This document shows, piece after piece, positions 14,860-23,267 of a stretch of DNA of 25,912 nucleotides (the first letter of the stretch is position 1; each line of letters starts with the position of its first letter). A model generated the notes under the pieces. The model saw only the letters and a list, made by a program, of their open reading frames with translations. It did no database searches and was not told the origin of the DNA. A program made the translations under genes and the position numbers. This stretch comes from a virus. The stretch is from positions 1 through 25,912 of the IMG/VR virus record IMGVR_UViG_3300010149_004650, one strand, 5' to 3'.

Positions 14860-14888
14860 TTGAAAACTACGCTATAATAAGGTATAAG
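14860..14888 (+). promoter_or_regulatory. candidate promoter and ribosome-binding site for the sigma factor gene
   Basis: The 30-base gap before the sigma gene holds TATAAT at 14873-14878 and AAGG about 6 bases before the ATG at 14889. A TTGAAA at 14860-14865 is only 7 bases from the -10 and cannot be its -35. This is a possible -10 element or phage-type promoter in an otherwise gapless region. Confidence 0.35.
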
Positions 14889-15338
14889 ATGGATCAGCTT
14901 ATAGAAGAAAATATGGGACTTGTTGTTTCTGTTGTTAATTCTTTTAAACCAAAGAACGCTACAGAGAGGGATGACTATACCCAAGCGGGACGGATAGGCC
15001 TATGGAAAGCCATAGCAAAGTATCAAGTTGAAAAGGGAGCAGCTCTATCAACGTATGCATGGAATCCAATCAGGTGGGAAATTATAAAAGAGATAAAGTC
15101 TCTAAAGAAGGGCCGATACCTTACACTGTCTTCGGAGCCCGATGGTTATAATTCTAAGGAATCATTTTGGGAGATATGCCCAAGCAATATATCCGACGAA
15201 GAATGCCATTTGTTAGAGCTTAGAAGAATGGGATATAAGCTAGATGAGGTATGTCAGATAATAGGCAGAAGCAAATCGTATGTCAAAAAAACGATATACG
15301 GAGCCATTCATAAAATAAGGGAATCAAATGAACAATAG
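14889..15338 (+). CDS. small sigma-70 family factor
   Basis: This encodes 149 residues. The N-terminal part is region 2: ENMGLVVSVVNSF, DDYTQAGRIGLWKAIAKY (core-binding helix) and STYAWNPIRWEIIKEI (-10 recognition). The C-terminal part is a region 4 helix-turn-helix: SDEECHLLELRRMGYKLDEVCQIIGRSKSYVKKTI. Regions 1 and 3 are absent. It probably redirects host RNA polymerase to phage promoters, perhaps middle or late genes. It is the only + strand gene in the replication region with a possible promoter of its own, and its 3' end overlaps the first glycosyltransferase gene by 11 bases. Confidence 0.85.
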   Translation: MDQLIEENMGLVVSVVNSFKPKNATERDDYTQAGRIGLWKAIAKYQVEKGAALSTYAWNPIRWEIIKEIKSLKKGRYLTLSSEPDGYNSKESFWEICPSNISDEECHLLELRRMGYKLDEVCQIIGRSKSYVKKTIYGAIHKIRESNEQ

Positions 15339-16968
15339 AAAGAAGAGGGTTCTAGTACTCTCAGAATCTCATCACTTAGCTTCCGGGTTTGGAACTTATG
15401 GCAAAGAGGTTATTAGTCGCCTTGTAGATACAGGGAAGTATGATATTGCGGAGTTCGCGTGCTTTGGTCACCCAGCACATTCCCATTCGGTTCCTTGGGA
15501 TTATTATGGTAATATGCCAATGAGTGCAGACGAAGAAAAGCAATATAACACAAGTCCTATAAACTCTTTTGGATACTGGAAATTCGACCTTACATGCTTG
15601 CACTTTAAACCAGATATCGTAATATCTTATAGAGATCCTTGGATGGATAAATGGTTGTCTCTACATCCGTATAGAGATTATTTTCACTGGGCTTGGATGC
15701 CGACCGTAGACTCTGCCCCTCAAAGACGAGAGTGGTTAGATATATTTGAAGGCTGCGATGCTATATTTACATACTCAGAGTTTGGAACAAAGACCCTTTT
15801 GGATCAAACCAATGGAAAAATAAATGTTATTGGCTGTGCGTCTCCCGGCATAGATCCTAATCTATTCAAGCCAGTTGAAGACAAGAAGCAACTAAAGGCA
15901 GAGCTAGGGCTACCTGAAGACTGTTTCATAGTCGGAACAGTAATGAGGAATCAAAAAAGAAAACTCTTCATAGAGCTTATCAAATCTTTTAGAATATTTC
16001 TTGACAATGCTCCAAAAGAAATAGCCGAAAAAACATACTTGTATCTGCACACTAGCTATCCAGAAAAAAGCGGCTGGGACATAGGTGGAGCGCTAGTAGA
16101 GATGGGAGTCGCATCACGAACATTTGTAACATACTGCTGTAGAAATTGTGGCGAATGGTTTACTACCAAGTTTAGAGATGCTATAACAACGTGCAAGTAT
16201 TGTGGGGCAAGATCTGCGTATATGCCACATGTAAGTCACGGATTAGATGTTCCAGACCTAATAAAAGTCTACAACTTATTTGACATATATGTTCAGTATG
16301 CTATCTGCGAAGGCTTTGGGATGCCGCAAGTGGAAGCTGCCGCATGTGGTGTTCCTGTCGCTGCGCCTAACTACAGCGCAATGGAAGATGTTGTAAGACA
16401 CACTAAGGGAATACCTATAGATATAGCCTGCAAGTTTAGAGAGATGGATACGGGAGCAGACAGGATTTATCCCTGCAACAAGCATCTAGCTAAAATACTG
16501 GAAGACTTCTTCTCGTCTAGCGAGGAGGAAAGAAATAAGAAGAGTGTCGAGGCAAGAGAAGGCGCAATCAAAAGATATAATTGGGACGACACAGCTAAGG
16601 TATGGGAGAAGTACTTGGATAGTTATACGCCTACTGGACTTCAAGGAGAGTGGGGATCTCCTCCAAGATTCAAAACCCCTGTTGAGCAAATTCCAGACTT
16701 GCCTAACAACACTGACCTTACCAGATGGCTTTTGGCAAACGTGGAGCAATCTGAAGATAAAGTATTTTCAAAGCAGTCGGCAGATTTTTCTGCTGCTTTA
16801 AACTTTGGTGCAATGCTGCAGGGAGGACTAGAGCCTATGGACAGAGAGAAGCTTATAAATATAGCTAAATCAAATGCTCAAGCTTATAATAAAGCAGAGA
16901 ATATAAGAGTCTCCAATGTCGAAATACCAGTGCCTAATTTCTACAGAAAGGCTGAAGGGAACAAATGA
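15328..16968 (+). CDS. GT-B glycosyltransferase with an inserted zinc ribbon
   Basis: This encodes 546 residues. The N-terminal Rossmann half begins KKRVLVLSESHHLASGFGTY, a donor/acceptor glycine-rich start. The C-terminal half has VGTVMRNQKRK (phosphate-binding basic motif) and EGFGMPQVEAAACGVPV (Glu328 and Glu336, the EX7E motif of GT4). Between them CRNC (271-274) and CKYC (289-292) form a four-Cys zinc ribbon inside the second Rossmann domain, which is unusual for GT4. A C-terminal extension of about 100 residues follows. It is soluble, probably transferring a sugar from a nucleotide donor to a phage structural protein, DNA or glycan. It is the first of a run of sugar-related genes. Confidence 0.82.
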   Translation: MNNRKKRVLVLSESHHLASGFGTYGKEVISRLVDTGKYDIAEFACFGHPAHSHSVPWDYYGNMPMSADEEKQYNTSPINSFGYWKFDLTCLHFKPDIVISYRDPWMDKWLSLHPYRDYFHWAWMPTVDSAPQRREWLDIFEGCDAIFTYSEFGTKTLLDQTNGKINVIGCASPGIDPNLFKPVEDKKQLKAELGLPEDCFIVGTVMRNQKRKLFIELIKSFRIFLDNAPKEIAEKTYLYLHTSYPEKSGWDIGGALVEMGVASRTFVTYCCRNCGEWFTTKFRDAITTCKYCGARSAYMPHVSHGLDVPDLIKVYNLFDIYVQYAICEGFGMPQVEAAACGVPVAAPNYSAMEDVVRHTKGIPIDIACKFREMDTGADRIYPCNKHLAKILEDFFSSSEEERNKKSVEAREGAIKRYNWDDTAKVWEKYLDSYTPTGLQGEWGSPPRFKTPVEQIPDLPNNTDLTRWLLANVEQSEDKVFSKQSADFSAALNFGAMLQGGLEPMDREKLINIAKSNAQAYNKAENIRVSNVEIPVPNFYRKAEGNK

Positions 16969-18005
16969 GAAAAAGTATTTTAACAATAAGTCCATATTCA
17001 GAAATTTCTGAGATTGGAAGAAAATCGGTAACCGTTTGTTCTAATATACACTCGATAGATTCTGTTAGAGCCGTTCATAAGAACGCTATTGATCCTACAT
17101 TAGGTCAGAATCCTAAGATTCTTATTATGAATAACTCAGCTGCAAAAAAATATGACCTGTGCGTGCAGCATGTGATGCCGCATCTAATAGCAAAGGTAGA
17201 CATTCCCACGTTTTCTTTTTACGAGCCGAATTCTTATGGTAACCAGTCTTTTGATTCTTGGCTCCAGTGTACCGATAGCATAGTAGTCAGATCAGAAGAG
17301 CAAAAAAAAGCACTTTCAGAAAGAGTGCGACAAAGAGCAATCGTGATACCTCCATCTATAGATCATGGAGCTAAGATTGGCTATAAGCAAGTGCTTGATG
17401 AATTCACATTCTTTGTGCCAAATGGTAAGTATAACGGCAACAACGCAGACGTGCTTATGGCATACCTTATGGAGTTTGGGCAAGAAGAGTCTGTTAGGTT
17501 AGGCATTATGTCAGCCAACCCGCAGGCAACTATAGACGAAATACATGCTTTGAAAACAGGTATGTGTCTTTATGCTAAGGACTTATTTCCGGAAATTAAG
17601 ATATACACAGACATAGCTACAATGATGAACGAGGGCTGTTGCTGTATAGATGTTGTTTCATCTCTATCTTATCAGCCAACTACTCTTCTTAGCATGGCTC
17701 AAGGGAGTCCTTCTATCATGCTCAAAAACTCGTGTCTCGCAGAGTGGATGCCAGAAGAACTCTACTACCCCGTAGAAAGCTACAGAGATGTCTGTAAATT
17801 CACGGAAAATAGACCAATAGAAATCCAGCCTGCGCGATGTGAGATACACTATCCCATAGTGAAAAGCATAAGACAACAGATGAGAAAAGCATACGAAGAT
17901 AGACTAGGCTTCCTAAGCAAGCAAAAGAAAATTAGAAAATCTTTGTTAGATATTTTTGGACAGGAAAAATTTGAAAAAGAGTTTAAGGAAAAAATATGTT
18001 CGTAG
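16965..18005 (+). CDS. GT-B-like glycosyltransferase, divergent
   Basis: This encodes 346 residues. Segments such as CTDSIVVRSEEQKKAL, RAIVIPPSIDHG and FTFFVPNGKYNGNNADVLMAY follow the fold pattern of GT1/GT4 proteins (end of N-domain, linker, start of C-domain). QPTTLLSMAQGSPSIML corresponds to the acceptor-side motif, but the EX7E pair is not evident. It may be inactive or use another donor. The start overlaps the previous gene by 4 bases and the end overlaps the next by 10. Assignment is by pattern and neighbourhood. Confidence 0.55.
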   Translation: MRKSILTISPYSEISEIGRKSVTVCSNIHSIDSVRAVHKNAIDPTLGQNPKILIMNNSAAKKYDLCVQHVMPHLIAKVDIPTFSFYEPNSYGNQSFDSWLQCTDSIVVRSEEQKKALSERVRQRAIVIPPSIDHGAKIGYKQVLDEFTFFVPNGKYNGNNADVLMAYLMEFGQEESVRLGIMSANPQATIDEIHALKTGMCLYAKDLFPEIKIYTDIATMMNEGCCCIDVVSSLSYQPTTLLSMAQGSPSIMLKNSCLAEWMPEELYYPVESYRDVCKFTENRPIEIQPARCEIHYPIVKSIRQQMRKAYEDRLGFLSKQKKIRKSLLDIFGQEKFEKEFKEKICS

Positions 18006-18925
18006 TAAAAAATCTTATAGACTCAGGACAGACAACAAAGAAAGTAGCAATTTTTTGTTCTACCAACCAAGAGTATGTCGCACCAATCTCAGAATGTGAT
18101 ATTAAATCATATATAATGAGGCATGATCAGTGGCCTCTTAGCGTAGAGCAATTTTCATCAAATATGAGGATCGTACAGACGAAAGACGCTGTAGACTCGT
18201 CTATTGACTGCGTTATCTGCGTAGGTATGGCTGATAACTACGACCATGCAGTAGCATATGCAAAGAAAAACTGTGTGCCTCTTGTATTGGTCAGGGAGAC
18301 AAGCGATAAAACATACGCTATATATCCATATTCTACAAACGTCAACAGAAGAGAGCATATCTCACCGGATGTCTTAGTTGACATTATTGAATCCGGAGAA
18401 TCTGAACTGGATGATAATAATATGGTGGTTACAATCCCTCCTGTAAAATCCAAGCTACAGGTGCTGACAAAAAGAGCTTATGAAAAGATTACTATAAATA
18501 CAAACATACCTAAAGAGGTCTTTACTCATTATCGGTCAATGTTAGCCGGCCTTAATGTGCAACCGCATGACAGGAAGTCTCCAAGCAGTTCTGACATATA
18601 CATAGAGACTTGGGTTGGGGATATTATAATGCCATTAAGATGTATGAGTGCTGGATCTATCGTTATGCTCCCCGACTCTCAAGAAGCTCGCAGAATAGTA
18701 GAACACGAGAAAAATGGTTTTATATATACTGACTTTCAGGACATGAGGGCTAATATGATTAAGATTCTTCAAGGAAAAGGTGAAGGAACTCTTCAGGAGG
18801 TTTCAGAAAATGCTCGTGAATCAGCACCACAGTTCTTCTGCTCCGAAGAAGAATTCGTGTCCAGATGGGAGACTATAATAAACTTACTATGTTCAACAAA
18901 ATCTAAGTTAGGTAATATACTATGA
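17996..18925 (+). CDS. glycosyltransferase-like protein, divergent
   Basis: This encodes 309 residues. The C-terminal portion MRCMSAGSIVMLPDSQEARRIVEHEKNGFIY matches the GT4 donor-site pattern (small residue/Gly-rich loop, then E..NG.hh). SSSDIYIETW before it is the usual preceding strand. The N-terminal domain is not recognisable. It overlaps its upstream neighbour by 10 bases and its downstream neighbour by 4, so it belongs to the glycan operon. It may pair with the preceding GT-B-like protein. Confidence 0.6.
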   Translation: MFVVKNLIDSGQTTKKVAIFCSTNQEYVAPISECDIKSYIMRHDQWPLSVEQFSSNMRIVQTKDAVDSSIDCVICVGMADNYDHAVAYAKKNCVPLVLVRETSDKTYAIYPYSTNVNRREHISPDVLVDIIESGESELDDNNMVVTIPPVKSKLQVLTKRAYEKITINTNIPKEVFTHYRSMLAGLNVQPHDRKSPSSSDIYIETWVGDIIMPLRCMSAGSIVMLPDSQEARRIVEHEKNGFIYTDFQDMRANMIKILQGKGEGTLQEVSENARESAPQFFCSEEEFVSRWETIINLLCSTKSKLGNIL

Positions 18926-19338
18926 AAGCTATTATTTTTTCTTCGGCAAAGAAGCCGATACTCCCCGGAATCAAAGGGAATGTAACGCAGTTAGACTTAA
19001 GTGAGATAGACAAAATAAAGAGAAGCTCGCTGACAGAGCTTGAATGCTTCGACGTACTAGAGTCTTCTGAAGACGACAATATACTCGACAGCCTTATGTC
19101 GAAACTGAGAACAGGAGGTATGCTTAAGCTAAAAGGAACAGATGCTCGTCAAGTGTGCAAGGTCTTTGATAGGGGTCATATAGGAGAAGCAGAGCTAACC
19201 GATCTGTTAATAAACAATAAAATAAGAGCCGTAAGTGTAGCAGACATCTTACAAAAAGTTTCTAATAACAAAGAGATGTCAATAGCATTTGCCGGAGTTT
19301 CAGGAACGGGATATGTTGTAGAGGTAAAGAGAAACTGA
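18922..19338 (+). CDS. small protein resembling a methyltransferase remnant
   Basis: This encodes 138 residues. CFDVLESSEDDNILDSLMSKLRTGGMLKLKG resembles the motif after the SAM site in class I methyltransferases (DVLEH...VLKPGG). The Gly-rich SAM-binding motif that should precede it is missing. The protein may be a degenerate or truncated methyltransferase, or a structural relative with another role. It overlaps neighbours by 4 bases upstream and 1 base downstream, so it is translated in the operon. Confidence 0.45.
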   Translation: MKAIIFSSAKKPILPGIKGNVTQLDLSEIDKIKRSSLTELECFDVLESSEDDNILDSLMSKLRTGGMLKLKGTDARQVCKVFDRGHIGEAELTDLLINNKIRAVSVADILQKVSNNKEMSIAFAGVSGTGYVVEVKRN

Positions 19339-20165
19339 TGAATCAAATAAGTCAGATACATACCACTTGTAGAGATTGCAGATTTGCTGTGTATGAAGGT
19401 AATACTCAGGAATCATGTTCTATAGACAGGATAGATAAGCTCAGGCAAAATGGGGCTGAAATCCTTGAGGTTTACGACGGAACAGAGAAAGAGTTCTTTG
19501 TAATCAATGATAAAATATGCGTATTTCACAGAGAAAAGGGTTGGCGTCCAGACTTAACAGACGAAGAGGTAGTGATAGAAATAGAAAGCGCTACAAAGAT
19601 ACCTTATCAATGGATCATAGTTGAAGAGGATAATCTATACTCACAAGAAATAATGAGAGAGAACATACAGACTCTTTCAAAAGAGTTTAATCCTCCTGCC
19701 ATTTTAGACTTTGTTATAAGGAGATTTGACCGGACAGGTGAACAAATAAGTGACTCAATAACATGGATCGAAGATACTATGCAAGAACATGGTCTAAGCT
19801 GCGTCTGGAGAGTTCAGGCCGTGCTAGACGAAGAGCTAGACTCAAGAAATTGTATTGACATGTGCGTCGATTTGCATGACAAGAAAGATGCCACAATGGC
19901 ATACATATGTTTTACAAGCGACTTTGTGATACCTGATGGGATTACTGAAGAGTTACACAAATCTATAAATGACTATAACAAGAAGCCCATATTCGCGGAG
20001 CCAGTTGAAGGCATAAACGGACTATTGATGAACAGGATAATGCATAGAAAGCACACAGGAAATGCATTCAATGTAAATATAGAAGATAAGCTAAGAGAAT
20101 TTGAAGACGGTATAGAAAACTTTTCCTACAAAATTACAGAGCTATGCCCGAGCTTGAAACAGTAA
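19338..20165 (+). CDS. Cys-cluster protein with a degenerate GT-A-like domain
   Basis: This encodes 275 residues. The N-terminus binds metal by appearance: CRDC (Cys11, Cys14), Cys27 and CVFHREKGW (Cys61), a four-Cys arrangement. The rest (PYQWIIVEEDN.., DFVIPDGITEELHKSIND, GLLMNRIMHRKHTGNA, NIEDKLREFEDG) reads like a family 2 glycosyltransferase fold as found in phage glycan clusters, but no DxD motif is visible, so catalysis is doubtful. It could be a scaffold or acceptor-binding partner of the next gene. The end overlaps the next gene by 22 bases. Confidence 0.5.
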   Translation: MNQISQIHTTCRDCRFAVYEGNTQESCSIDRIDKLRQNGAEILEVYDGTEKEFFVINDKICVFHREKGWRPDLTDEEVVIEIESATKIPYQWIIVEEDNLYSQEIMRENIQTLSKEFNPPAILDFVIRRFDRTGEQISDSITWIEDTMQEHGLSCVWRVQAVLDEELDSRNCIDMCVDLHDKKDATMAYICFTSDFVIPDGITEELHKSINDYNKKPIFAEPVEGINGLLMNRIMHRKHTGNAFNVNIEDKLREFEDGIENFSYKITELCPSLKQ

Positions 20166-20539
20166 TAATTGCGCACGGAGAATTACTCAAGCCCGGACAG
20201 AAGCATAAGAAAGTAGTTGCTTGGTACAATGTTCCTCCTTCAGAAACTTTTATTGCTGACACCTTTAAGAAGGCCATTGGCAATGATATCTTTGGCATTA
20301 TATCAAGCCCATATAGGTTTGCAGATGAGAATAGTCTAAGCATAATACTAAAAATTTTTAACAGCGACCCAAACAAGGTAGCAATGGTGCAAGCAGAAGA
20401 GTCTAGTCCGTCATCTCCTATGCTTTTTATAAACATGAGGTTGATACCTAGTCAAGGTTTTAATCTAAAGAACTTTGGATCTTTCTGTCAAGAAAAAGGA
20501 TATACCACATTCAATGTTGCTGGACTTTTTACAAAATGA
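20144..20539 (+). CDS. small protein in the glycan cluster, unknown
   Basis: This encodes 131 residues. It begins ETVIIAHGELLKPGQKHKKVVAWYNVPPSE and ends MLFINMRLIPSQGFNLKNFGSFCQEKGY, with alternating strands and helices. The end resembles the C-terminal portion of the preceding protein's presumed GT-A-like fold, but there is no catalytic motif. The start lies 22 bases inside the previous gene and the end overlaps the next by 4. I do not recognise a family. It is probably a partner of its neighbour. Confidence 0.5.
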   Translation: MPELETVIIAHGELLKPGQKHKKVVAWYNVPPSETFIADTFKKAIGNDIFGIISSPYRFADENSLSIILKIFNSDPNKVAMVQAEESSPSSPMLFINMRLIPSQGFNLKNFGSFCQEKGYTTFNVAGLFTK

Positions 20540-21222
20540 TTAAGAACAACAAAAAGATGACTGTCATAATACCTGCCGCAGGAGCAGGCAGAAGGATGAA
20601 GTCATATGGCCCTAAGTGCTTAATAGACTTAACTCCGAACCAAACGATACTGGATAGGCAGTTAGAGATAATAAACAATACGTTTAAAAGAACGGAAATA
20701 ATATTAGTATGCGGTTTTGAGTCAGAAAAAGTTATACAGAAGGCTCCTGAAGAATGCATAAAGGTAGAAAACGAGCTATACGAAGATACAAATGTAGCTA
20801 GAAGTGTAGCTATGGCTCTAAGGGCAACAACTGCAAAAGATATCTTGATAGTAAATGGAGATCTGGTATTTTCTAGAGAAATACTAAAGCACATCGACTA
20901 CTCATCGTCATGCACCATCTGCTCTAAAGATCCTGAAAGAGAAAGTGAAGTTGGGTGCATTATAGACCAACAAGGAAACCTATCTCATATAATGTATGAC
21001 TTAGAAAAAAAGTGGAGTCAGATAGTATACTTGAAAGGAAAAGAACTCATCCTATTCAAAAAGCATATATGGGACACTAGATATAGAAAATATTTTATGT
21101 TTGAGATAATAAACAAAGTAATAGAAACCGGAGGAGCAATTAAATGCAGAGAAGTCTTCGGTGAAAAAATAATTGATGTAGACAACTCAAAAGACCTTGT
21201 AAGGGCAAAGGAGATTGTATGA
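20536..21222 (+). CDS. sugar-phosphate/choline-phosphate nucleotidyltransferase (LicC-like)
   Basis: This encodes 228 residues with the nucleotidyltransferase signature VIIPAAGAGRRMKSYGPKCL (residues about 10-29), a Gly-rich loop with Arg and a Lys. NVARSVAMAL follows, then the metal site IVNGDLVF (Asp109), and a second acidic motif near the end (IIDVDNSKDL). This is the LicC/GlmU-type fold that couples a phosphorylated sugar or alcohol to a nucleotide. With the TagD-like gene at 12806 this gives two activating enzymes for the glycan block. The true start may be the Met at residue 8 (20557). Confidence 0.75.
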   Translation: MIKNNKKMTVIIPAAGAGRRMKSYGPKCLIDLTPNQTILDRQLEIINNTFKRTEIILVCGFESEKVIQKAPEECIKVENELYEDTNVARSVAMALRATTAKDILIVNGDLVFSREILKHIDYSSSCTICSKDPERESEVGCIIDQQGNLSHIMYDLEKKWSQIVYLKGKELILFKKHIWDTRYRKYFMFEIINKVIETGGAIKCREVFGEKIIDVDNSKDLVRAKEIV

Positions 21223-22058
21223 GATTTGTAATTGATAAGAGCTTATCAGAATGGAATAAATTAGCCACTACTTTTGGGAGCTGTGGGATAGAGATAGTAA
21301 TTTGGGAACCGGACAAGGTTTCAGAGATTGATATGTTTGATAGAATGAAGCCAGATATATTGTTTTACTCTCAGAATGCAGATGCCTCTGTGTTTAGCTA
21401 TGCTACGCAAGGAACAAATGTAAAAACAGTCATGTTAGGCCGATATAAAAAAATGGATACTAAGCTTTACTCTCCTAGTCTAGTAGTAGGAGATACCTCT
21501 GTGGAAGAAGTTCCTTTAATAAAGCATCAGAGATATTTACCTGCTATCGTCGGACCAAAAGAAGGAAGATACAGAAAAGAACTGGAATGTGACTTAGCTT
21601 GCTTCACAGATGAGTTTATAGGCATACCCGAGGAGAACCTACAAAACCTTTTGATGGTACTAATGAAACATAAGTGCCGGATGTTTGGACTTTTGAAGGT
21701 TAATGTCCCTAACTACCTAGGTGTAGTTTCAGATGAGATGAAATCAGATATAGTTGCCTCGGCAAAATTTTACCTTGATCCTCAGGCCAAGTCTTGGGGT
21801 GAAGCAGTGATATCCGGAGGCATGCCTCTGGTAATGAGTAGCGAACAGTTGAAAGTGCCTACATTTTCAAACTTGAACGAACTAGATTCGTACTTAACAG
21901 AGAACAAAAAGAAAAAGCATACTAGGCTTAATAAGATAGAAAAGAATTTGCTATTTAAGAATAGGAACTTTTCAGATCTCGCTATAGAGATATCCAATTT
22001 CTTTGGGATCAAAAACCTTACTAATGCTCTAGTTAACAGCAGGAGAAGTGCAATATGA
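21219..22058 (+). CDS. GT-B-like protein of the glycan cluster
   Basis: This encodes 279 residues. KPDILFYSQNAD, KTVMLGRYKK and a late segment KFYLDPQAKSWGEAVISGGMPLV fit the CgeB-like/GT1-like pattern, in which the last segment replaces the donor-site E..G loop. The EX7E motif is not complete. The C-terminus is basic (ENKKKKHTRLNKI). It overlaps both neighbours by 4 bases. It could be an active transferase or a degenerate one. The family assignment is tentative. Confidence 0.5.
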   Translation: MRFVIDKSLSEWNKLATTFGSCGIEIVIWEPDKVSEIDMFDRMKPDILFYSQNADASVFSYATQGTNVKTVMLGRYKKMDTKLYSPSLVVGDTSVEEVPLIKHQRYLPAIVGPKEGRYRKELECDLACFTDEFIGIPEENLQNLLMVLMKHKCRMFGLLKVNVPNYLGVVSDEMKSDIVASAKFYLDPQAKSWGEAVISGGMPLVMSSEQLKVPTFSNLNELDSYLTENKKKKHTRLNKIEKNLLFKNRNFSDLAIEISNFFGIKNLTNALVNSRRSAI

Positions 22059-22483
22059 TTGGAATAATAAAAGAATCGTTCACAATTGAAGAGTTGTCCA
22101 AAATAGACGATATCTCGTCACGCAACGATGTGATACTATTTACAGATACCAGAATGCCCGCTAATGATTTCCGAAATATAGCTACGACGAGTGTTTCAAG
22201 AAGCTTTGAGTTTGAGGGAACTTTAATATCAACCTGCTACAGAAGTACTGAGTACCTTCTTAATAACCGTAGCGCAAAGCGTAAGATCTTTTATGCTAGC
22301 GACTTAGAATGGACCAAACATGACAATCTGTCTTATAGTAAACCACTAGGAATTTACAACTCCGAAGAAATTGAAGTTCTGGCATCTAGTCAAGATGTCT
22401 ATGATATGATTAAGACCTTCTTCAAAAAACCTAAGGGAGTAATGGAAGATTGGGATTTAGCACAAGTATCTAAGGATATATAA
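22055..22483 (+). CDS. conserved protein at the end of the glycan cluster
   Basis: This encodes 142 residues with strands and helices: RNDVILFTDTRMP, FEFEGTLISTCYRSTEYLL, KIFYASDLEW, and an acidic end (EDWDLAQVSKDI). I recall similar FEG..IST...FY..DLEW proteins beside glycosyltransferases in other phages, but without a known function. It is coupled to the previous gene by a 4-base overlap. The next gene begins one base after its stop, behind an AAGGATATATAAT leader. Confidence 0.5.
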   Translation: MIGIIKESFTIEELSKIDDISSRNDVILFTDTRMPANDFRNIATTSVSRSFEFEGTLISTCYRSTEYLLNNRSAKRKIFYASDLEWTKHDNLSYSKPLGIYNSEEIEVLASSQDVYDMIKTFFKKPKGVMEDWDLAQVSKDI

Positions 22484-22484
22484 T

Positions 22485-23267
22485 ATGTACAACGAACTTT
22501 CAGAAAAAGAAAAGAAAAAGATAATCAAGAAAAAATACTTGGGCGAGCTAATGAGCTTTGCTGAGATAGCAGAACTTATGCAGACATACCCTAACAGGGT
22601 CAGGAGAGATGCAAAGAAGTTCGGTATAAGAATAAGAAGTCGAAGTGAATCTGCAAAGATAGCTTTAGACAAGGGACGCTCAAAGCACCCTACTAAGGGA
22701 AAGAAAAGAGACAGCACGACCAAGAAGAAAATAAGCGAGAGCCAAGGCAAGGTCTGGGATGGTCTAAGCACCGAGGAAAGGCAAAAGAGATCTAGGATAG
22801 GAAGGGAGTCTTGGAACAAAAAGACAGACCAAGAAAAGAACGACCTTATCCAAAAAGGGTCTGCCGCTATCAGGGAATCTGCTAGGACCGGAACTAAACT
22901 TGAGAGGTTTTTACTGGAAGAGCTGACAGAGAGAAAATACGATGTACAATTTCATAGAGAGCATGTACTTAAGAACTCTAGGCTTGAAATAGACTTATTT
23001 GTTAAACAGCTTAGAACAGCTATAGAGATAGATGGTCCTTCTCACTTCAGGCCGGTGTGGGGAGAAAAAAATCTTTTGCGAAACAAGAAATCGGACAAGC
23101 AAAAAACTGGACTTATACTAAGTCAAGGATTTGTTTTAATAAGAGTAAAACAGGATAAGAGGACATCTCAAAGATATTTCAGAGAAGTCCTTGATTCTAT
23201 TTTAAGTATTTTATCGGACATAAAGAAACAATTCCCAGTAGAAGGAAAGAGGTATATAGAAGTATGA
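22485..23267 (+). CDS. composite homing-endonuclease-like protein (HTH, NUMOD-like repeats, Vsr-fold nuclease)
   Basis: This encodes 260 residues. Residues about 24-55 (SFAEIAELMQTYPNRVRRDAKKFGIRIRSRSE) are a helix-turn-helix DNA-binding module of the kind found in homing endonucleases. KGKKRDSTTKKKISESQGKVW (71-91) and the following similar basic stretch (about 95-130) are NUMOD3-like minor-groove elements. The C-terminal half is Vsr-like with the EDxHD residues: Glu140, Asp170 (LEIDLFV), Glu181 (AIEIDGPSHF), His187 and Asp204 (KSDKQKTG). This is the architecture of EDxHD homing endonucleases. It is free-standing, with no intron visible, and is wedged between the glycan genes and the DNA-related genes. 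Confidence 0.8.
   Translation: MYNELSEKEKKKIIKKKYLGELMSFAEIAELMQTYPNRVRRDAKKFGIRIRSRSESAKIALDKGRSKHPTKGKKRDSTTKKKISESQGKVWDGLSTEERQKRSRIGRESWNKKTDQEKNDLIQKGSAAIRESARTGTKLERFLLEELTERKYDVQFHREHVLKNSRLEIDLFVKQLRTAIEIDGPSHFRPVWGEKNLLRNKKSDKQKTGLILSQGFVLIRVKQDKRTSQRYFREVLDSILSILSDIKKQFPVEGKRYIEV

Noticed and set aside
14860-14865. TTGAAA as a -35 box for the sigma gene
   Set aside because: It is only 7 bases from TATAAT, far below the 16-18 base spacing needed.
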